Made by a program: the position numbers and the translations under genes
Assembly (NCBI GenBank): GCA_028689635.1
Contig: JAQVCU010000004.1
Coordinates: 1 to 64,000, forward strand
From: Oscillospiraceae bacterium
Lineage (GTDB): Bacteria > Bacillota > Clostridia > Oscillospirales > Ruminococcaceae
Length of the DNA: 64,000 nt
Direction of reading: 5' to 3'
The notes under the pieces: generated by a model
Told to the model about the DNA's origin: nothing
The model's database searches: none
The model's input: only the letters and a program-made list of their open reading frames with translations
Shown: positions 10,754-21,631 of the stretch, piece by piece
How positions within the stretch are numbered: the first letter of the stretch is position 1
Layout: every line of letters begins with the position of its first letter

Positions 10754-10846
10754 CGGTTTGCCGGGCCTGTGAGAAAAATACAGCGATCCAGCGGTATGTT
10801 CCCGGGGCGCGTCTGCGCCGCGGCGTCAAAAAAGGAGGGACTATCC

Positions 10847-11200
10847 TTGATTAAAATGGAAAACCATCTGGGGGCCACCAACATTTCTCAGGAGTATTTT
10901 GCGAGCCTGGTCGGCCGCGCGGCTTCCGAGTGCTTTGGCGTGTCGGGTATGGTCAACACAACGCCCTCTCAGGGGATCCGTACGATCCTTTCCCGGCAGG
11001 ATGTGCCCGATAAGGGCGTTCGGGTGCACATTGCCGGCGGAAAGCTGGTGGTGGATCTTCACATTATCGTGACCTACGGTGTGAACATTTCTGCGATCGT
11101 CAAAAGCATTGTCAACAAAGTACGCTATGTCATCGAGGACGCTACCTCTATGGAGGTGGCGAGGGTCAATGTCTATGTAGACGGTATGCGGGCGGAATGA
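10847..11200 (+). CDS. Asp23/Gls24 family envelope stress response protein
   Basis: NISQEYFASLVGRAASECFGVSGM...VDLHIIVTYGVNISAIVKSIVNKVRYVIE; TTG start at 10847 (or ATG 10856). Confidence 0.88.
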   Translation: MIKMENHLGATNISQEYFASLVGRAASECFGVSGMVNTTPSQGIRTILSRQDVPDKGVRVHIAGGKLVVDLHIIVTYGVNISAIVKSIVNKVRYVIEDATSMEVARVNVYVDGMRAE

Positions 11201-11296
11201 TCCGGCTGCAAAGCGAAGGCTGCGGCCCTGCGGCGGCTTTCGGGCACAAGAATTGATGCCGCGCTGGATGTGCGGTAATCCGGGAGGTTAATCACT

Positions 11297-12955
11297 GTGA
11301 TAGAGGGAAAGCTGCTGCGGGACGCTTATATTTCCGCGGCCAACAACATTGGGAACAAGCGCCAGGAAGTTGACGCGCTCAACGTGTTCCCCGTGCCGGA
11401 CGGCGATACCGGTACCAACATGTCCATGACGATGTCCGCCTCGGTGCGGGAACTGGAAAAAATGGAGGATCCCACTGTGGCGGCAGTGGCGCAGACGGCG
11501 GCTTCCGCTTTGCTGCGCGGCGCCCGAGGAAACTCCGGCGTGATCCTCTCCCTGCTGTTCCGCGGCTTTGCCAAGGGCCTGGCAGGCAAGACGGCTGCCG
11601 ACGGCGCCGATTTTGCCAACGCTTTGACCCTGGGCGTGGAGGCCGCGTATAAGGCGGTCATGAAGCCAACAGAGGGTACCATCCTCACCGTCTCCCGCGT
11701 GGCGGCGGAGCGCGCAAAGGAAAAAGCCAAGCAGGGCGCCGGCGCCATCGCCGTGTGGGAGGAGATCCTCGCCGCCGCGGGCGAAGCCCTGGAACAGACC
11801 CCGGAACTGCTTCCTGTCCTGAAAAAGGCGGGCGTGGTGGATGCGGGCGGCCGCGGCCTGGTGGTGATCTTTGAGGGAATGATCAGCGTCCTGCGGGACG
11901 GCGTGCTGATCGCGAGCGAAGAGCAAAAGCCCAGCGCCCCGGAGGGAAGCGACGCGTTCCGCAATGCGGCGGGCGAATTTGACGGCGATATTCGGTTTAC
12001 ATACTGTACCGAATTTATCGTGGAGAAGAAAGACGGCTGCGGCGATTCCTTAAAACTGCGCGCATATCTGGAATCCATCGGCGACTGCGTGGTGGTGGTG
12101 GATGACGACGAGATCATCAAATGCCATGTGCATACCAACAACCCGGGCAAGGCGCTGGAAGAAGCCATCCGCTATGGGATGCTTTCCAAAATGAAGATCG
12201 AAAACATGCAGGAGCAGCATGCCCAGCGCAAGGCCTCGGTGGCCAGCCAGAACAAAAAAGCCAGGGAGCCGGAGTACGCTCCGGTCGACCCCAATATCCC
12301 CTATGGCATTGTGGCCGTGGCGGCCGGGGACGGCCTGCAGGCCCTTTTCCGCGATCTAGGAGCCGCGGGTATCGTCAGCGGCGGGCAGACCATGAACCCC
12401 TCTACGGACGACATTCTCAAGGCGGTGCAGTCGGTGCCCGCCCAGAACGTCATCGTCCTGCCCAACAATAAAAATATCATTATGGCGGCGGAGCAGGCCA
12501 TCGGCCTGGCGGATCGCAAGGTGTGCGTGCTGCCCACCCGCACGGTTCCCCAGGGCATTGCGGCCATGCTGGCCTTCGATCCGGATTCCGAGCTGGAAGA
12601 CAACCAGATGGGTATGACCAACGCCATCGCCTCTGTCTCCACGGGGCAGATCACCTTTGCCGCCCGGGATTCGGATTTTGACGGCCACGAGATCAAGGCG
12701 GGGGAGCTTTTGGCCCTGGATAATGGCAAGCTGGCCTTCACCAGCCGGGATCTCAACCGTGCCTGCGTCAAGCTGGTGCGGCAGATGCTTAGCTGGGACA
12801 GCTCTTTTGTCACCATGTACTATGGTTCCGACGTCACCGAGGAGCAGGCCGCCGAGGTGGAAGCCGCCGTGAAGGCAAAGCTTCCGGATTCGGTGGAACT
12901 GACCATGCTCAGCGGCGGGCAGCCGGTGTACTATTTCATCATTGCGGTGGAATAA
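11297..12955 (+). CDS. DAK2 domain fatty acid kinase-like protein (YloV/FakA family)
   Basis: NVFPVPDGDTGTNMSMTM, GARGNSGVILS (DhaL) and C-terminal DegV-like region. Confidence 0.9.
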   Translation: MIEGKLLRDAYISAANNIGNKRQEVDALNVFPVPDGDTGTNMSMTMSASVRELEKMEDPTVAAVAQTAASALLRGARGNSGVILSLLFRGFAKGLAGKTAADGADFANALTLGVEAAYKAVMKPTEGTILTVSRVAAERAKEKAKQGAGAIAVWEEILAAAGEALEQTPELLPVLKKAGVVDAGGRGLVVIFEGMISVLRDGVLIASEEQKPSAPEGSDAFRNAAGEFDGDIRFTYCTEFIVEKKDGCGDSLKLRAYLESIGDCVVVVDDDEIIKCHVHTNNPGKALEEAIRYGMLSKMKIENMQEQHAQRKASVASQNKKAREPEYAPVDPNIPYGIVAVAAGDGLQALFRDLGAAGIVSGGQTMNPSTDDILKAVQSVPAQNVIVLPNNKNIIMAAEQAIGLADRKVCVLPTRTVPQGIAAMLAFDPDSELEDNQMGMTNAIASVSTGQITFAARDSDFDGHEIKAGELLALDNGKLAFTSRDLNRACVKLVRQMLSWDSSFVTMYYGSDVTEEQAAEVEAAVKAKLPDSVELTMLSGGQPVYYFIIAVE

Positions 12956-13014
12956 GAACCACCAGATCGAAAAGGGGCGGGTTTCCCGTCCCTTTTTTCT
13001 TTGGAAAGAGGGGA

Positions 13015-13449
13015 ATGCTTTTGGAGGTAAAAAGAGCGCGCCCGGAGGAAAAAGAGGCTGTTTACCGCCTGATCTGCCGTTTGGAGGGCAGGCGGCTGGA
13101 TCGGGAGACCTTTTTTGGCCGGTATCTCGGGGACCTTTGCGCCCCGGATGTTTGTTTTTTGACGGCGGAGGGTCCGGAAGGGACGATCGGCTTTTTGAGC
13201 CTCTACTTTCACCGTTACCTTCACCACGACGGGGAGGTCGCCGAGATCGGCGAGCTGGCGGTGGAGGCGGACGCGCGGGGGAAGGGCGTTGGCAGCGCCC
13301 TGTTTCACGCCGCAAAACAGGAGGCTGCCCGCCGCGGCTGCGAGACCCTGGAGGTGCACTGCGGCGCGGGACGAGGGGCCGCCCACTCTTTTTACAGGGG
13401 CCGGGGCATGGAGGAGAGCCACAAGAAATTTACCCTGCGGCTGGAATAG
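13015..13449 (+). CDS. GNAT family N-acetyltransferase
   Basis: EIGELAVEADARGKGVGSALFHAAKQEAARRGC acetyl-CoA binding motif. Confidence 0.85.
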   Translation: MLLEVKRARPEEKEAVYRLICRLEGRRLDRETFFGRYLGDLCAPDVCFLTAEGPEGTIGFLSLYFHRYLHHDGEVAEIGELAVEADARGKGVGSALFHAAKQEAARRGCETLEVHCGAGRGAAHSFYRGRGMEESHKKFTLRLE

Positions 13450-13460
13450 CAGGGACGATC

Positions 13461-13499
13461 AAACGGGCCTCGATCCCAATTGGAATCGAGGCCCGTTTT
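13461..13499. terminator. Bidirectional terminator between GNAT (+) and recG (-)
   Basis: AAACGGGCCTCGATccCAATTGGaATCGAGGCCCGTTTT. Confidence 0.85.
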
Positions 13500-13525
13500 G
13501 CGGTTTTTTTGTGCGTTTCTGGAGA

Positions 13526-15556
13526 TCATCCGGCGGAGACCTGGCTGAGCATCCGTTCGACTTCGGCGCCCAGGGGGCGGTTTTCCGGCCGGGAGAGGGA
13601 AGGGTCTTCCTTTAAAAGCCACTGGGCGGCCTCCTGTGTGGTTTTGACCAGCGCTACGTCGCCTGCCATATCGGCGATTTTCAGCAGAGGGAGCCCGTGC
13701 TGCCGTGTGCCAAAAAAATCCCCGGGGCCGCGGAGCTTGAGGTCCTCCTCGGCGATGGCGAAGCCGTCGGTGGTGCGGCAAATGGCGCGCAGGCGCGGCG
13801 CGGCGGATTGGGAGACCAAAATACAGTGGGACTGTACATCGCCGCGGCCCACCCGGCCGCGAAGCTGGTGCAGCTGGCTCAGGCCGAAGCGCTCGGCGTT
13901 TTCGATCATCATGACCACGGCGTTGGGGACATCCACCCCGACCTCGATGACGGTGGTGGCGACCAGAAGCTGGATCTCACCGGCGGCGAAGCGGCGCATG
14001 ACGCGGTCTTTTTCCGCGCTTTTCATCCGCCCGTGAAGAACGCCCACCCGGTAACCGGAAAACTCCCTGGCGGCCAACTTTTCGGCATATTCCTCGGCGG
14101 CCAGCAGGCCGGGGTCGCTCTCCTCGGTTTGTTCCACCAAAGGGCAGACGATATAGGCCTGACGCCCCTCGTCCAGATATTTGCGGATAAAACCGCAGGC
14201 GCGCTGGCGTTTGGCAGGGTCGATGAGATAGGTCTTTACCGGCAGGCGCCCAGCGGGCAGCTCGTCGATGACCGACACGTCCAGATCGCCATAGACGATA
14301 AAGGCAAGGGTGCGGGGGATGGGGGTGGCGGAGAGCACCAGCACGTGGGGGGCGCTGCCCTTTTGAGAGAGGGCGGTGCGCTGCGCAACGCCAAACCGGT
14401 GCTGTTCGTCGGTGACCACTAAGCCAAGCCTGGAAAAGGCGACTTCTTCTTGAATCAGGGCGTGGGTGCCAATGACCAGGGAGGTTTCCCCTGCGGCGAG
14501 ACGCTCCCGCGCAAGCTTTTTTTCCCGAAGGGGCATGGAGCCGGTAAGCAGCGCCACCGAAAGGCCGCTGCCGTGAAAAAGCCGGGCAAGGGTGGCATAG
14601 TGCTGCTCCGCCAGGATCTCGGTGGGGACCATGAGGGCGGACTGATAGCCGTTTTGTGCGGCAAACCAGATGGCGGCGGCGGCTACCATGGTCTTGCCGG
14701 AGCCGACGTCCCCCTGGATCAGGCGGTTCATGGGGCTGGGACGGGTGAGGTCGGCGCAGGTCTCCTCAATGGCGCGGCGCTGGGCGCCGGTGAGGGAAAA
14801 AGGCAGGAGCCCCAAAAAGCCGGAGAGCTCCACCGGAGACATGGGCGCGCCGGTTTGCCGGTGGCTGTTGGATTTTAATTGGGACAGAGCAAGGGAAAGG
14901 GTGAAGAGCTCCTCAAACATCAAACGGCGGCGGGCCCGGTCCAGGGCCTGCTGGGAAGGGGGGAAATGGACGTCGCGCAGGGCCTCCTCCAAGCCGCAGA
15001 GCTCAAAACGGGCCAGCAGCTGAGGGGGGAGGGTCTCGCCGATATGGCCCTGAAGCAGGGTCAGCGCCTGGCGTACGCTGGCGCTGACAGCGCGGGAGGA
15101 AAGCCCTTCCGTCAGGGGATAGATGGGAAAAAAGGCCTCCTCCCCCTGCGGGGAGAGCACCAGAGGGGCGGTCATTTCACGGTGGGTAAATTTCCCCTCC
15201 ATGCGGCCGTAGAAGATATATTCCTCCTCTTCCTTCAGCTGGGCCACCGTATATTTGGCGTGAAAAAATGTGAGGTACAGGTCGTCGGTGTCGTCGGTGG
15301 CAAGGGCTTTGAAAAGGGAAAGCCCTTTGCGGATGCGCTGCTCGCCGGATTTGGAGACCAGGCGGGCGCGGACGGCGCAGGTCTCGCCGAAAGGAGCGGC
15401 GGAAATTGGCTCGGGATGGGAATAATCCAGATATTCCCGGGGATAGTGGCGCAGCAGATCCCCCAGGGTGAAAACGCCGAGCCGGCCATAAAGGGCGGCC
15501 CGCTTCTCCCCCACGCCTTTTAAATACCGCAGGTCGGTATCCAGGGAATATTCCAT
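13526..15556 (-). CDS. recG: ATP-dependent DNA helicase RecG
   Basis: LIQGDVGSGKTMVAAAAIW, VTDEQHRFGVAQR, SATPIPRTLA, ATTVIEVGVDVPNA, HQLRGRVGRG. Confidence 0.96.
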   Translation of the reverse strand: MEYSLDTDLRYLKGVGEKRAALYGRLGVFTLGDLLRHYPREYLDYSHPEPISAAPFGETCAVRARLVSKSGEQRIRKGLSLFKALATDDTDDLYLTFFHAKYTVAQLKEEEEYIFYGRMEGKFTHREMTAPLVLSPQGEEAFFPIYPLTEGLSSRAVSASVRQALTLLQGHIGETLPPQLLARFELCGLEEALRDVHFPPSQQALDRARRRLMFEELFTLSLALSQLKSNSHRQTGAPMSPVELSGFLGLLPFSLTGAQRRAIEETCADLTRPSPMNRLIQGDVGSGKTMVAAAAIWFAAQNGYQSALMVPTEILAEQHYATLARLFHGSGLSVALLTGSMPLREKKLARERLAAGETSLVIGTHALIQEEVAFSRLGLVVTDEQHRFGVAQRTALSQKGSAPHVLVLSATPIPRTLAFIVYGDLDVSVIDELPAGRLPVKTYLIDPAKRQRACGFIRKYLDEGRQAYIVCPLVEQTEESDPGLLAAEEYAEKLAAREFSGYRVGVLHGRMKSAEKDRVMRRFAAGEIQLLVATTVIEVGVDVPNAVVMMIENAERFGLSQLHQLRGRVGRGDVQSHCILVSQSAAPRLRAICRTTDGFAIAEEDLKLRGPGDFFGTRQHGLPLLKIADMAGDVALVKTTQEAAQWLLKEDPSLSRPENRPLGAEVERMLSQVSAG

Positions 15557-15727
15557 TCCGATCACTCCTTTGAAAATGCCCCAATGTGCCGCTATAGCCC
15601 TATTTTACCTCTACTTGGCCGGTTTGTCACGGGGAAAAGGGAAAAGGTGGAAAACTGGGCGCTTTTGACCTTTGCGGCAAAAAAAGCGGGGGCTGCGCCG
15701 CAGCCTCCGCCTGGAAAATCTATTTTT

Positions 15728-16792
15728 TTAGAGGGGCTTCTCCTCCAGCTGCTTTTCGATCAGGCCGCCGCCGAGGACATAATCTCCGTCGTAACACACG
15801 GCGGATTGGCCGGGAGCGAGGGCGCGCTGAGGTGTTTCAAACTCCACCAGAGCCCGTCCATCCGGAAAGGGGGTCACCAGAGCGGCGGCTTCCCGGGCAA
15901 CGGAACGAACCTTGACGCCGCAGGGGAAGGGCTTTTCCGGCCGGTCGAAAGCGATCCAGCGGCAGTCCTCCAGCCAGACCCCGCGGGCGTATTCCTGGCC
16001 GGAATCGGCCAGATAGATGCGGTTTGTCTCCGGCGAGATGGAGCGGATGAACACCGGGCGGCCCAAGGCGATGCCCAGGCCCTTGCGCTGGCCCACGGTA
16101 TAGTGCAGCAGCCCGCGGTGCTTTCCGCAGGGGACGCCCTCCGGCGAGATAAAATCCCCCTGGGGCATGGGGCCGAAACGGCGCTCTAAATAGCCCGGAT
16201 AGTCGTTATCCGGCACGAAGCAGATCTCCTGGCTGTCGGGCGATGAGGCGCAGGGAAGCCCCGCTTTGGCGGCGATGGCCCGTACCTCATCCTTTGGCAG
16301 GGCCTGCAAAGGCAGCGCCAACATAGAGAGCTGCTCCTGCGAGAGGCGGTAAAGCATGTAGGATTGATCCCGGGGAAGACACCCCGCCTTTTTCAGCAGG
16401 TATCGCCCGTCTTTTTCCTCCACCCCGGCGTAGTGGCCGGTGGCCACCTGGCCGTAGCCCAACTCTTTGGCCTTCTGGCAAAGGATGGCGAACTTGGTGG
16501 TGGGGTTGCAGATGACGCAGGGGTTCGGGGTGCGCCCCCGGCGGTATTCCCGGTTGAAGGGCTCGATGACCTGCCGGGTGAACCAGTCTTCCTCCTGCGC
16601 CACATACAGGGGGATATCCAGGGCCTGGGCGGCCTGGCGCGCCGCTTGAACGGCGCTTTCGTGGCAGGGGGAAAGCCGGAGCACCAAAGCGCCCACGTCA
16701 TATCCGGCTTTTTTCAGCAGATAAACGCAAACGGAGGAATCGACCCCTCCGCTTAAAGCCACCAGGACGCGGTTGGCCGGATCAATGGACAT
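15728..16792 (-). CDS. mnmA: tRNA-specific 2-thiouridylase MnmA
   Basis: ALSGGVDSSVCVYLLKKAGYDV PP-loop, NPCVICNPTTKFAIL, SPDSQEICFVPDNDYPGYL, YTVGQRKGLGIALGRP. Confidence 0.95.
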   Translation of the reverse strand: MSIDPANRVLVALSGGVDSSVCVYLLKKAGYDVGALVLRLSPCHESAVQAARQAAQALDIPLYVAQEEDWFTRQVIEPFNREYRRGRTPNPCVICNPTTKFAILCQKAKELGYGQVATGHYAGVEEKDGRYLLKKAGCLPRDQSYMLYRLSQEQLSMLALPLQALPKDEVRAIAAKAGLPCASSPDSQEICFVPDNDYPGYLERRFGPMPQGDFISPEGVPCGKHRGLLHYTVGQRKGLGIALGRPVFIRSISPETNRIYLADSGQEYARGVWLEDCRWIAFDRPEKPFPCGVKVRSVAREAAALVTPFPDGRALVEFETPQRALAPGQSAVCYDGDYVLGGGLIEKQLEEKPL

Positions 16793-17210
16793 GGCAGGCC
16801 TCACAGTCCCCAATGTCGCCGACGATGGGGGCGGGGTCGATGCCGAGCTTGGTATAATAATCGGACAGGGCGGCCTTGACGGCCTGCTCCGCCAGGACAG
16901 AACAGTGGATCTTGGCGGGCGGCAGGCCCTCCAGCGCCTCGACAACGGCCTTGTTGGAGAGCTTTAAGGCGTCCTCGATGCTTTTTCCCTTGATCATCTC
17001 GGTGGCCATGGAGCTGGTGGCGATGGCGGCGCCGCAGCCAAAGGTCTTAAACTTAACGTCTTCGATGACGCCGTTTTTGATCTTGAGATACATTTTCATG
17101 ATATCGCCGCATTTGGCGTTGCCCACTTCGCCCACGCCGTCGGCATCGGCGATCTCGCCCACGTTGCGGGGATTGGTGAAATGATCCATTACTTTATCGG
17201 TGTATAACAT
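16782..17210 (-). CDS. Fe-S cluster assembly scaffold IscU/NifU-like
   Basis: MLYTDKVMDHFTNPRNVGEIADADGVGEVGNAKCGDIMKMYLKI, FGCGAAIATSSMATEMIKGKS, IHCSVLAEQAVKAALSDY. Confidence 0.93.
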   Translation of the reverse strand: MLYTDKVMDHFTNPRNVGEIADADGVGEVGNAKCGDIMKMYLKIKNGVIEDVKFKTFGCGAAIATSSMATEMIKGKSIEDALKLSNKAVVEALEGLPPAKIHCSVLAEQAVKAALSDYYTKLGIDPAPIVGDIGDCEACHVH

Positions 17211-17227
17211 ATGGTCGTCCTCCTCAT

Positions 17228-18427
17228 TTATTCCGTGATGATTCTTTCCCAAAGGGGAGACATGGCACGCAGGCGGCGGATAATATCCGGCAGCACTTCG
17301 ATGATATAATCGGCGTCGGCTTCGGTGTTCTCGTCAGAGAAGCTCAGCCGCAGGGAACCGTGGGCCCATTCGTGGGTCAGGCCAAGAGAGAGCAGCACAT
17401 GGCTGGGATCCAGGGAACCGGAGGTGCAGGCGGAGCCGGAGGAAGCGCTGATACCGGCGCCGTCCAGGCTCAACAGCAGGGATTCCCCCTCCACGCCGAG
17501 GAAGGAAAAGTTGACGCTGCCGGGCAGGCGATGGACCGGGTCGCCATTGAGACGCGTATGGTCAAAGCCGTCAAAGGCGCGGATAAGCTTGTCTCGCAGC
17601 ACCTTCAGCCGGGCGGCGCGGGCGGGGATATCGGCACAGGCGGCCTCGATGGCCACACCCAGCCCCACGATACCGGCGATGTTTTCGGTGCCGGCGCGAT
17701 GGCCGCGTTCCTGCCCGCCGCCGTCGATGAGGTTGGGCAGAAGGATGCCGCGGCGGCAATACAGCGCCCCGACCCCTTTCGGGCCGTGGAGCTTATGGGC
17801 GGAGAGGGAGAGCAGGTCGATGTTCTGGGCCTTTACGTCGATCTCCACATTGCCCACCGCCTGGACGGCGTCGGTGTGGAACAAAACGCCGTGCCGGTGG
17901 CAGATGGCGCCGATCTCGGCAATGGGCTGGATGGTGCCGATCTCGTTGTTGGCATACATGATGGAAACCAGGGCGGTGTCCTCCCGGATGGCTTTTTCCA
18001 CCTCTTCGGCGTGGATCATCCCCATGGCGTCCACGGGCAGATAGGTGACTTCAAAGCCCTCTTTTTCCAAAGAAGCGCAGGTGTGCAGCACAGCGTGATG
18101 CTCGAACACAGAGGTGACGATGTGTTTTTTCCCTTTTTTGGCCAGAGTATGGGCCACACCTTTGATCGCCCAGTTATCAGCCTCGGAGCCGCCGGAGGTG
18201 AAATAGATCTCGGTGGGGCCTTCGTGTTTGGAAATGGAGGCGCCCAGGGCTCTTTCCACCTGGTTGCGGGCGTTTTCCATGGCGGCGCAGGCCTCGCGGC
18301 CCTTGCGGTAGATGCTGGAGGCGTTGCCATAGCCCTCCTTGAGCCAAGGCAGCATGGCCTCCAACACCGGATCGGAGATCCGGGTGGTGGCGGAGTTATC
18401 CGCATAGACAAATCGTTTTTCAGCCAA
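17228..18427 (-). CDS. Cysteine desulfurase (NifS/IscS family)
   Basis: [62 protein letters not shown]; probable TTG start preceded by GGAGG. Confidence 0.93.
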   Translation of the reverse strand: MAEKRFVYADNSATTRISDPVLEAMLPWLKEGYGNASSIYRKGREACAAMENARNQVERALGASISKHEGPTEIYFTSGGSEADNWAIKGVAHTLAKKGKKHIVTSVFEHHAVLHTCASLEKEGFEVTYLPVDAMGMIHAEEVEKAIREDTALVSIMYANNEIGTIQPIAEIGAICHRHGVLFHTDAVQAVGNVEIDVKAQNIDLLSLSAHKLHGPKGVGALYCRRGILLPNLIDGGGQERGHRAGTENIAGIVGLGVAIEAACADIPARAARLKVLRDKLIRAFDGFDHTRLNGDPVHRLPGSVNFSFLGVEGESLLLSLDGAGISASSGSACTSGSLDPSHVLLSLGLTHEWAHGSLRLSFSDENTEADADYIIEVLPDIIRRLRAMSPLWERIITE

Positions 18428-18595
18428 AGGTAAAACCTCCTCAAAAGCCCCGAAAAGTGGAGCGGGCGGGTTGATTTTCTTTACGAGTGATAATATATAG
18501 TATTTTACTGGGAATTGCAAGCCCTATCCATGAGAAAGAAAAAAATTTACAACTGAGACGGAAAAACAGCTTTTTTCCCGAAAAAGCTGTGCAAG

Positions 18596-19042
18596 CTAAC
18601 GAAGGTTTTGATAGAAACTGACCGCCAACTGGTCGCAGCGTTCGTTCTCGGGGTGTCCGGCGTGGCCCTTTACCCAGCAAAAGGTCACCTGATGGGTCTC
18701 GCACAGGGTGAGCAGCTGCTGCCAGAGGTCGGCGTTGAGGGCGGGTTCCCGGTTGCTTTTTTTCCAGCCGTTGGCGCGCCATTTTTTGGCCCAACCCTTT
18801 TCGATTCCGTTGACCACATACTGGGAATCGGTGGTGAGGCGCACGCTGCAGGGCCGCTTAAGGGCCGAAAGGGCGCTGATGACCGCCGTAAGCTCCATGC
18901 GGTTGTTGGTGGTGGCGCTTTCGCCGCCGCACAGCTCCTTTTCTACGCCGTTGTAGCGCAGCACAGCGCCCCAGCCCCCGGGGCCCGGGTTGCCGGAGCA
19001 GGCGCCATCCGTAAAGATCTCTACATATTTTTCTTCCGCCAT
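18596..19042 (-). CDS. rnhA: Ribonuclease HI
   Basis: [75 protein letters not shown]. Confidence 0.96.
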   Translation of the reverse strand: MAEEKYVEIFTDGACSGNPGPGGWGAVLRYNGVEKELCGGESATTNNRMELTAVISALSALKRPCSVRLTTDSQYVVNGIEKGWAKKWRANGWKKSNREPALNADLWQQLLTLCETHQVTFCWVKGHAGHPENERCDQLAVSFYQNLR

Positions 19043-19259
19043 AAGCTTTTCCTTCCCGCCGCGGGCTCTGCCCGGGCAAAACGAGGGGGGATGCGCCCCA
19101 GATAAAATCATTATAATATGGCGGCGGCAAAAAGACAAGGAAAGACGCCGGGCGGAAAAGGGAGAAAAAATGGCGGCGGCATCAGGAAAAAGTGATTGAA
19201 GGGCAAATTTTCGGGGCAGAATCCGTTTGGACATATTTTTCGATTAAGGCCAGTTATAC

Positions 19260-19287
19260 TTGACAAATACCATACGTGGAGTATAAA
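19260..19287 (+). promoter_or_regulatory. Sigma-A-like promoter of rnjA transcript
   Basis: TTGACA-N16-TATAAA about 330 nt upstream of the rnjA start. Confidence 0.6.
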
Positions 19288-19613
19288 ATCATAGTAAGGT
19301 TGTGTTCGTATCGAGATGTTCCAAACAGCAAGACAGCGGGCCGAACGGAAGATCGGGGCCTGGGGCTGCCGCAAGGGCTGTTTTGGAACGGGCAGTTTTG
19401 CTGGGCGTTGCCGAGGGACGTGGCGGCGGCGTTTGAAACTGTGGCGTTTGCCCGGATAAGCCGGGGAAAAGAACGGAATGCGGCTCCGCTTTTGGGCGGG
19501 CCTGTTGTTTGTACGGATAAAAACCGAATATCCAGTGTGATTTCCTGCTTTTCTTTTTGATGAGAACAAGTGGGCTTGTATTTTGCACGTATTTTTAATG
19601 GAGGTAACAAAGA

Positions 19614-21530
19614 GTGTCTACTGAACAAAACAACGGCGGGGCTCCCAAGGAGCAGAAACCCGCAAGGCGGAACTATCATCGGAAACCGAAGAGTTCCGCG
19701 CCGGCCACAGGGGCCGCTGCCGGGGCGGAGAAGCCCCAGAAAACAGTTGGAAAACAAAACGGCGAAAAGAACGCGGCGGTACAGGCCGCTGCGCCGGAGA
19801 AAAAGACTTCGTCCCGGCGGGGCCGCTCCGGGGCCAAAGGCGGGAAGGCCGGCAAAGAAGCCCGCAAGACCCCGGTACGCATTATTTCCCTGGGCGGCCT
19901 GGGGGAGATCGGAAAAAACCTGACAGTCTATGAATGTCAAAACGACATTTTACTGGTGGACTGCGGCGTCGCTTTCCCGGATGAGGAAATGCTGGGCGTC
20001 GACCTGGTGATCCCGGATTTCACCTATTTGGAGCGCAACCGCGATAAGATCCGCGGCGTGGTGCTCACCCACGGCCACGAGGACCACATCGGCGCGCTGC
20101 CCTACCTGCTCAAGTCCATCAACATCCCGGTGTACGGTACCCGCCTTACCCTGGGCCTGGTGGAGGGCAAGCTTAAGGAACACGGCATGCTGGGCAAGGT
20201 AAAGCTCAACGTAGTAAAAGCCGGGGATTCGGTCAAACTGGGCTGTATGTCGGTGGAGTTTATCCGCGTCAACCATTCCATTCCCGACGCCGTGGCCATG
20301 GCCATTACCACCCCCGCCGGGGTGTTGATCCAGACCGGCGACTTTAAAATCGACTTTACGCCCATCGAGGGCGAGCCCATCGACCTGGCCCGTTTCGGCG
20401 AGCTGGGCAACCAGGGCGTGCTGGCCCTGCTGCCCGATTCCACCAACGCGGAAAAACCCGGGCGCACCGACAGTGAACGCAAGGTGGGGGAATCTTTCAG
20501 CACGCTGTTCGCGCGGGCGGAAGGGCACCGGATCATTGTGGCGACCTTCGCTTCTAACATCCACCGGGTGCAGCAGATCATCGACTTTTCCGCCAAATAC
20601 GGCCGGAAGGTCGTGGTGTCCGGCCGCAGCATGATCAATGTGGTGGGCAAAGCCCTGGAATTGGGGTATCTGCATATCCCCGAGGGGATCATCATCGATG
20701 TGGACGATATCGGGCGCTACCGCCCGGATCAGATCACCTTGATCACCACCGGCAGCCAGGGAGAGCCGATGAGCGCCCTGACCCGCATGGCCATGGGAGA
20801 TCACCGGAAGGTCACCGTGAACCGGGACGACTTCATCATCATTTCCGCCAACCCCATCCCCGGCAATGAAAAGCTGGTGGGACGCGTGGTCAACGAGCTG
20901 ATGAAGCTGGGCGCGGAGGTCGTGTACGAAAAAATGTATGAAGTGCATGTTTCCGGACACGCCTGCCAGGAGGAACTCAAGACCATTTTGGCGCTGACAA
21001 AGCCCAAATTTTATATCCCCCTGCACGGGGAATACAAGCATTTGAGCAAGAACGCGGGCCTTGCCGTTTCCATGGGGATCCCGGAAAAGAACGTTTTGAT
21101 CAGCGAGATCGGCAAAGTCATCGAGCTGGACGGCGTGGAAATGAAATGTACCGGCACCGTTCCCGCCGGGCGCATTATGGTGGACGGCCTGGGCGTGGGC
21201 GACGTGGGAAGCATCGTCCTGCGCGACCGCAAGCATCTGGCCGAGGACGGCCTGATCATTCTGGTCACCACCATCGACGCCGAGACCGGCGATATCCTCA
21301 CCGGGCCGGACATCGTTTCCCGCGGCTTTGTGTATGTGCGGGAGGCCGAGACCATGATGAACGGTGTGCGCAAGATCGCCCGGGAAGTGCTGGAAGAGTG
21401 CATCGATAAAAACATCCGCGAGTGGGGCAACATCAAGACCAAGCTGAAAGACCGCGTGGGGGATTATCTTTACCACATCACCAAGCGCAGCCCCATGATC
21501 CTTCCCATTATCCAGGAAGTGCATCTGTAA
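19614..21530 (+). CDS. rnjA: Ribonuclease J
   Basis: LTHGHEDHIGALPYLL metallo-beta-lactamase motif, beta-CASP features, low-complexity basic N-terminus; GTG start. Confidence 0.95.
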   Translation: MSTEQNNGGAPKEQKPARRNYHRKPKSSAPATGAAAGAEKPQKTVGKQNGEKNAAVQAAAPEKKTSSRRGRSGAKGGKAGKEARKTPVRIISLGGLGEIGKNLTVYECQNDILLVDCGVAFPDEEMLGVDLVIPDFTYLERNRDKIRGVVLTHGHEDHIGALPYLLKSINIPVYGTRLTLGLVEGKLKEHGMLGKVKLNVVKAGDSVKLGCMSVEFIRVNHSIPDAVAMAITTPAGVLIQTGDFKIDFTPIEGEPIDLARFGELGNQGVLALLPDSTNAEKPGRTDSERKVGESFSTLFARAEGHRIIVATFASNIHRVQQIIDFSAKYGRKVVVSGRSMINVVGKALELGYLHIPEGIIIDVDDIGRYRPDQITLITTGSQGEPMSALTRMAMGDHRKVTVNRDDFIIISANPIPGNEKLVGRVVNELMKLGAEVVYEKMYEVHVSGHACQEELKTILALTKPKFYIPLHGEYKHLSKNAGLAVSMGIPEKNVLISEIGKVIELDGVEMKCTGTVPAGRIMVDGLGVGDVGSIVLRDRKHLAEDGLIILVTTIDAETGDILTGPDIVSRGFVYVREAETMMNGVRKIAREVLEECIDKNIREWGNIKTKLKDRVGDYLYHITKRSPMILPIIQEVHL

Positions 21531-21557
21531 GCGGAAAGCGCCCTGAAAAACAATATC

Positions 21558-21597
21558 AAAAGCCGGGGCCAAAGCCCCGGCTTTTCTTTTTTTAAAA
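21558..21597 (+). terminator. Rho-independent terminator of rnjA
   Basis: AAAAGCCGGGGCCAAAGCCCCGGCTTTTCTTTTTTT. Confidence 0.85.
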
Positions 21598-21631
21598 GGG
21601 CAAAACAAAAGCCACTGGCTATTGGGGTGGG

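Noticed and set aside
19254-19940. ORFs in the rnjA leader on either strand
   Set aside because: Overlap the rnjA promoter/leader and its start, low-complexity composition, no good ribosome-binding site.
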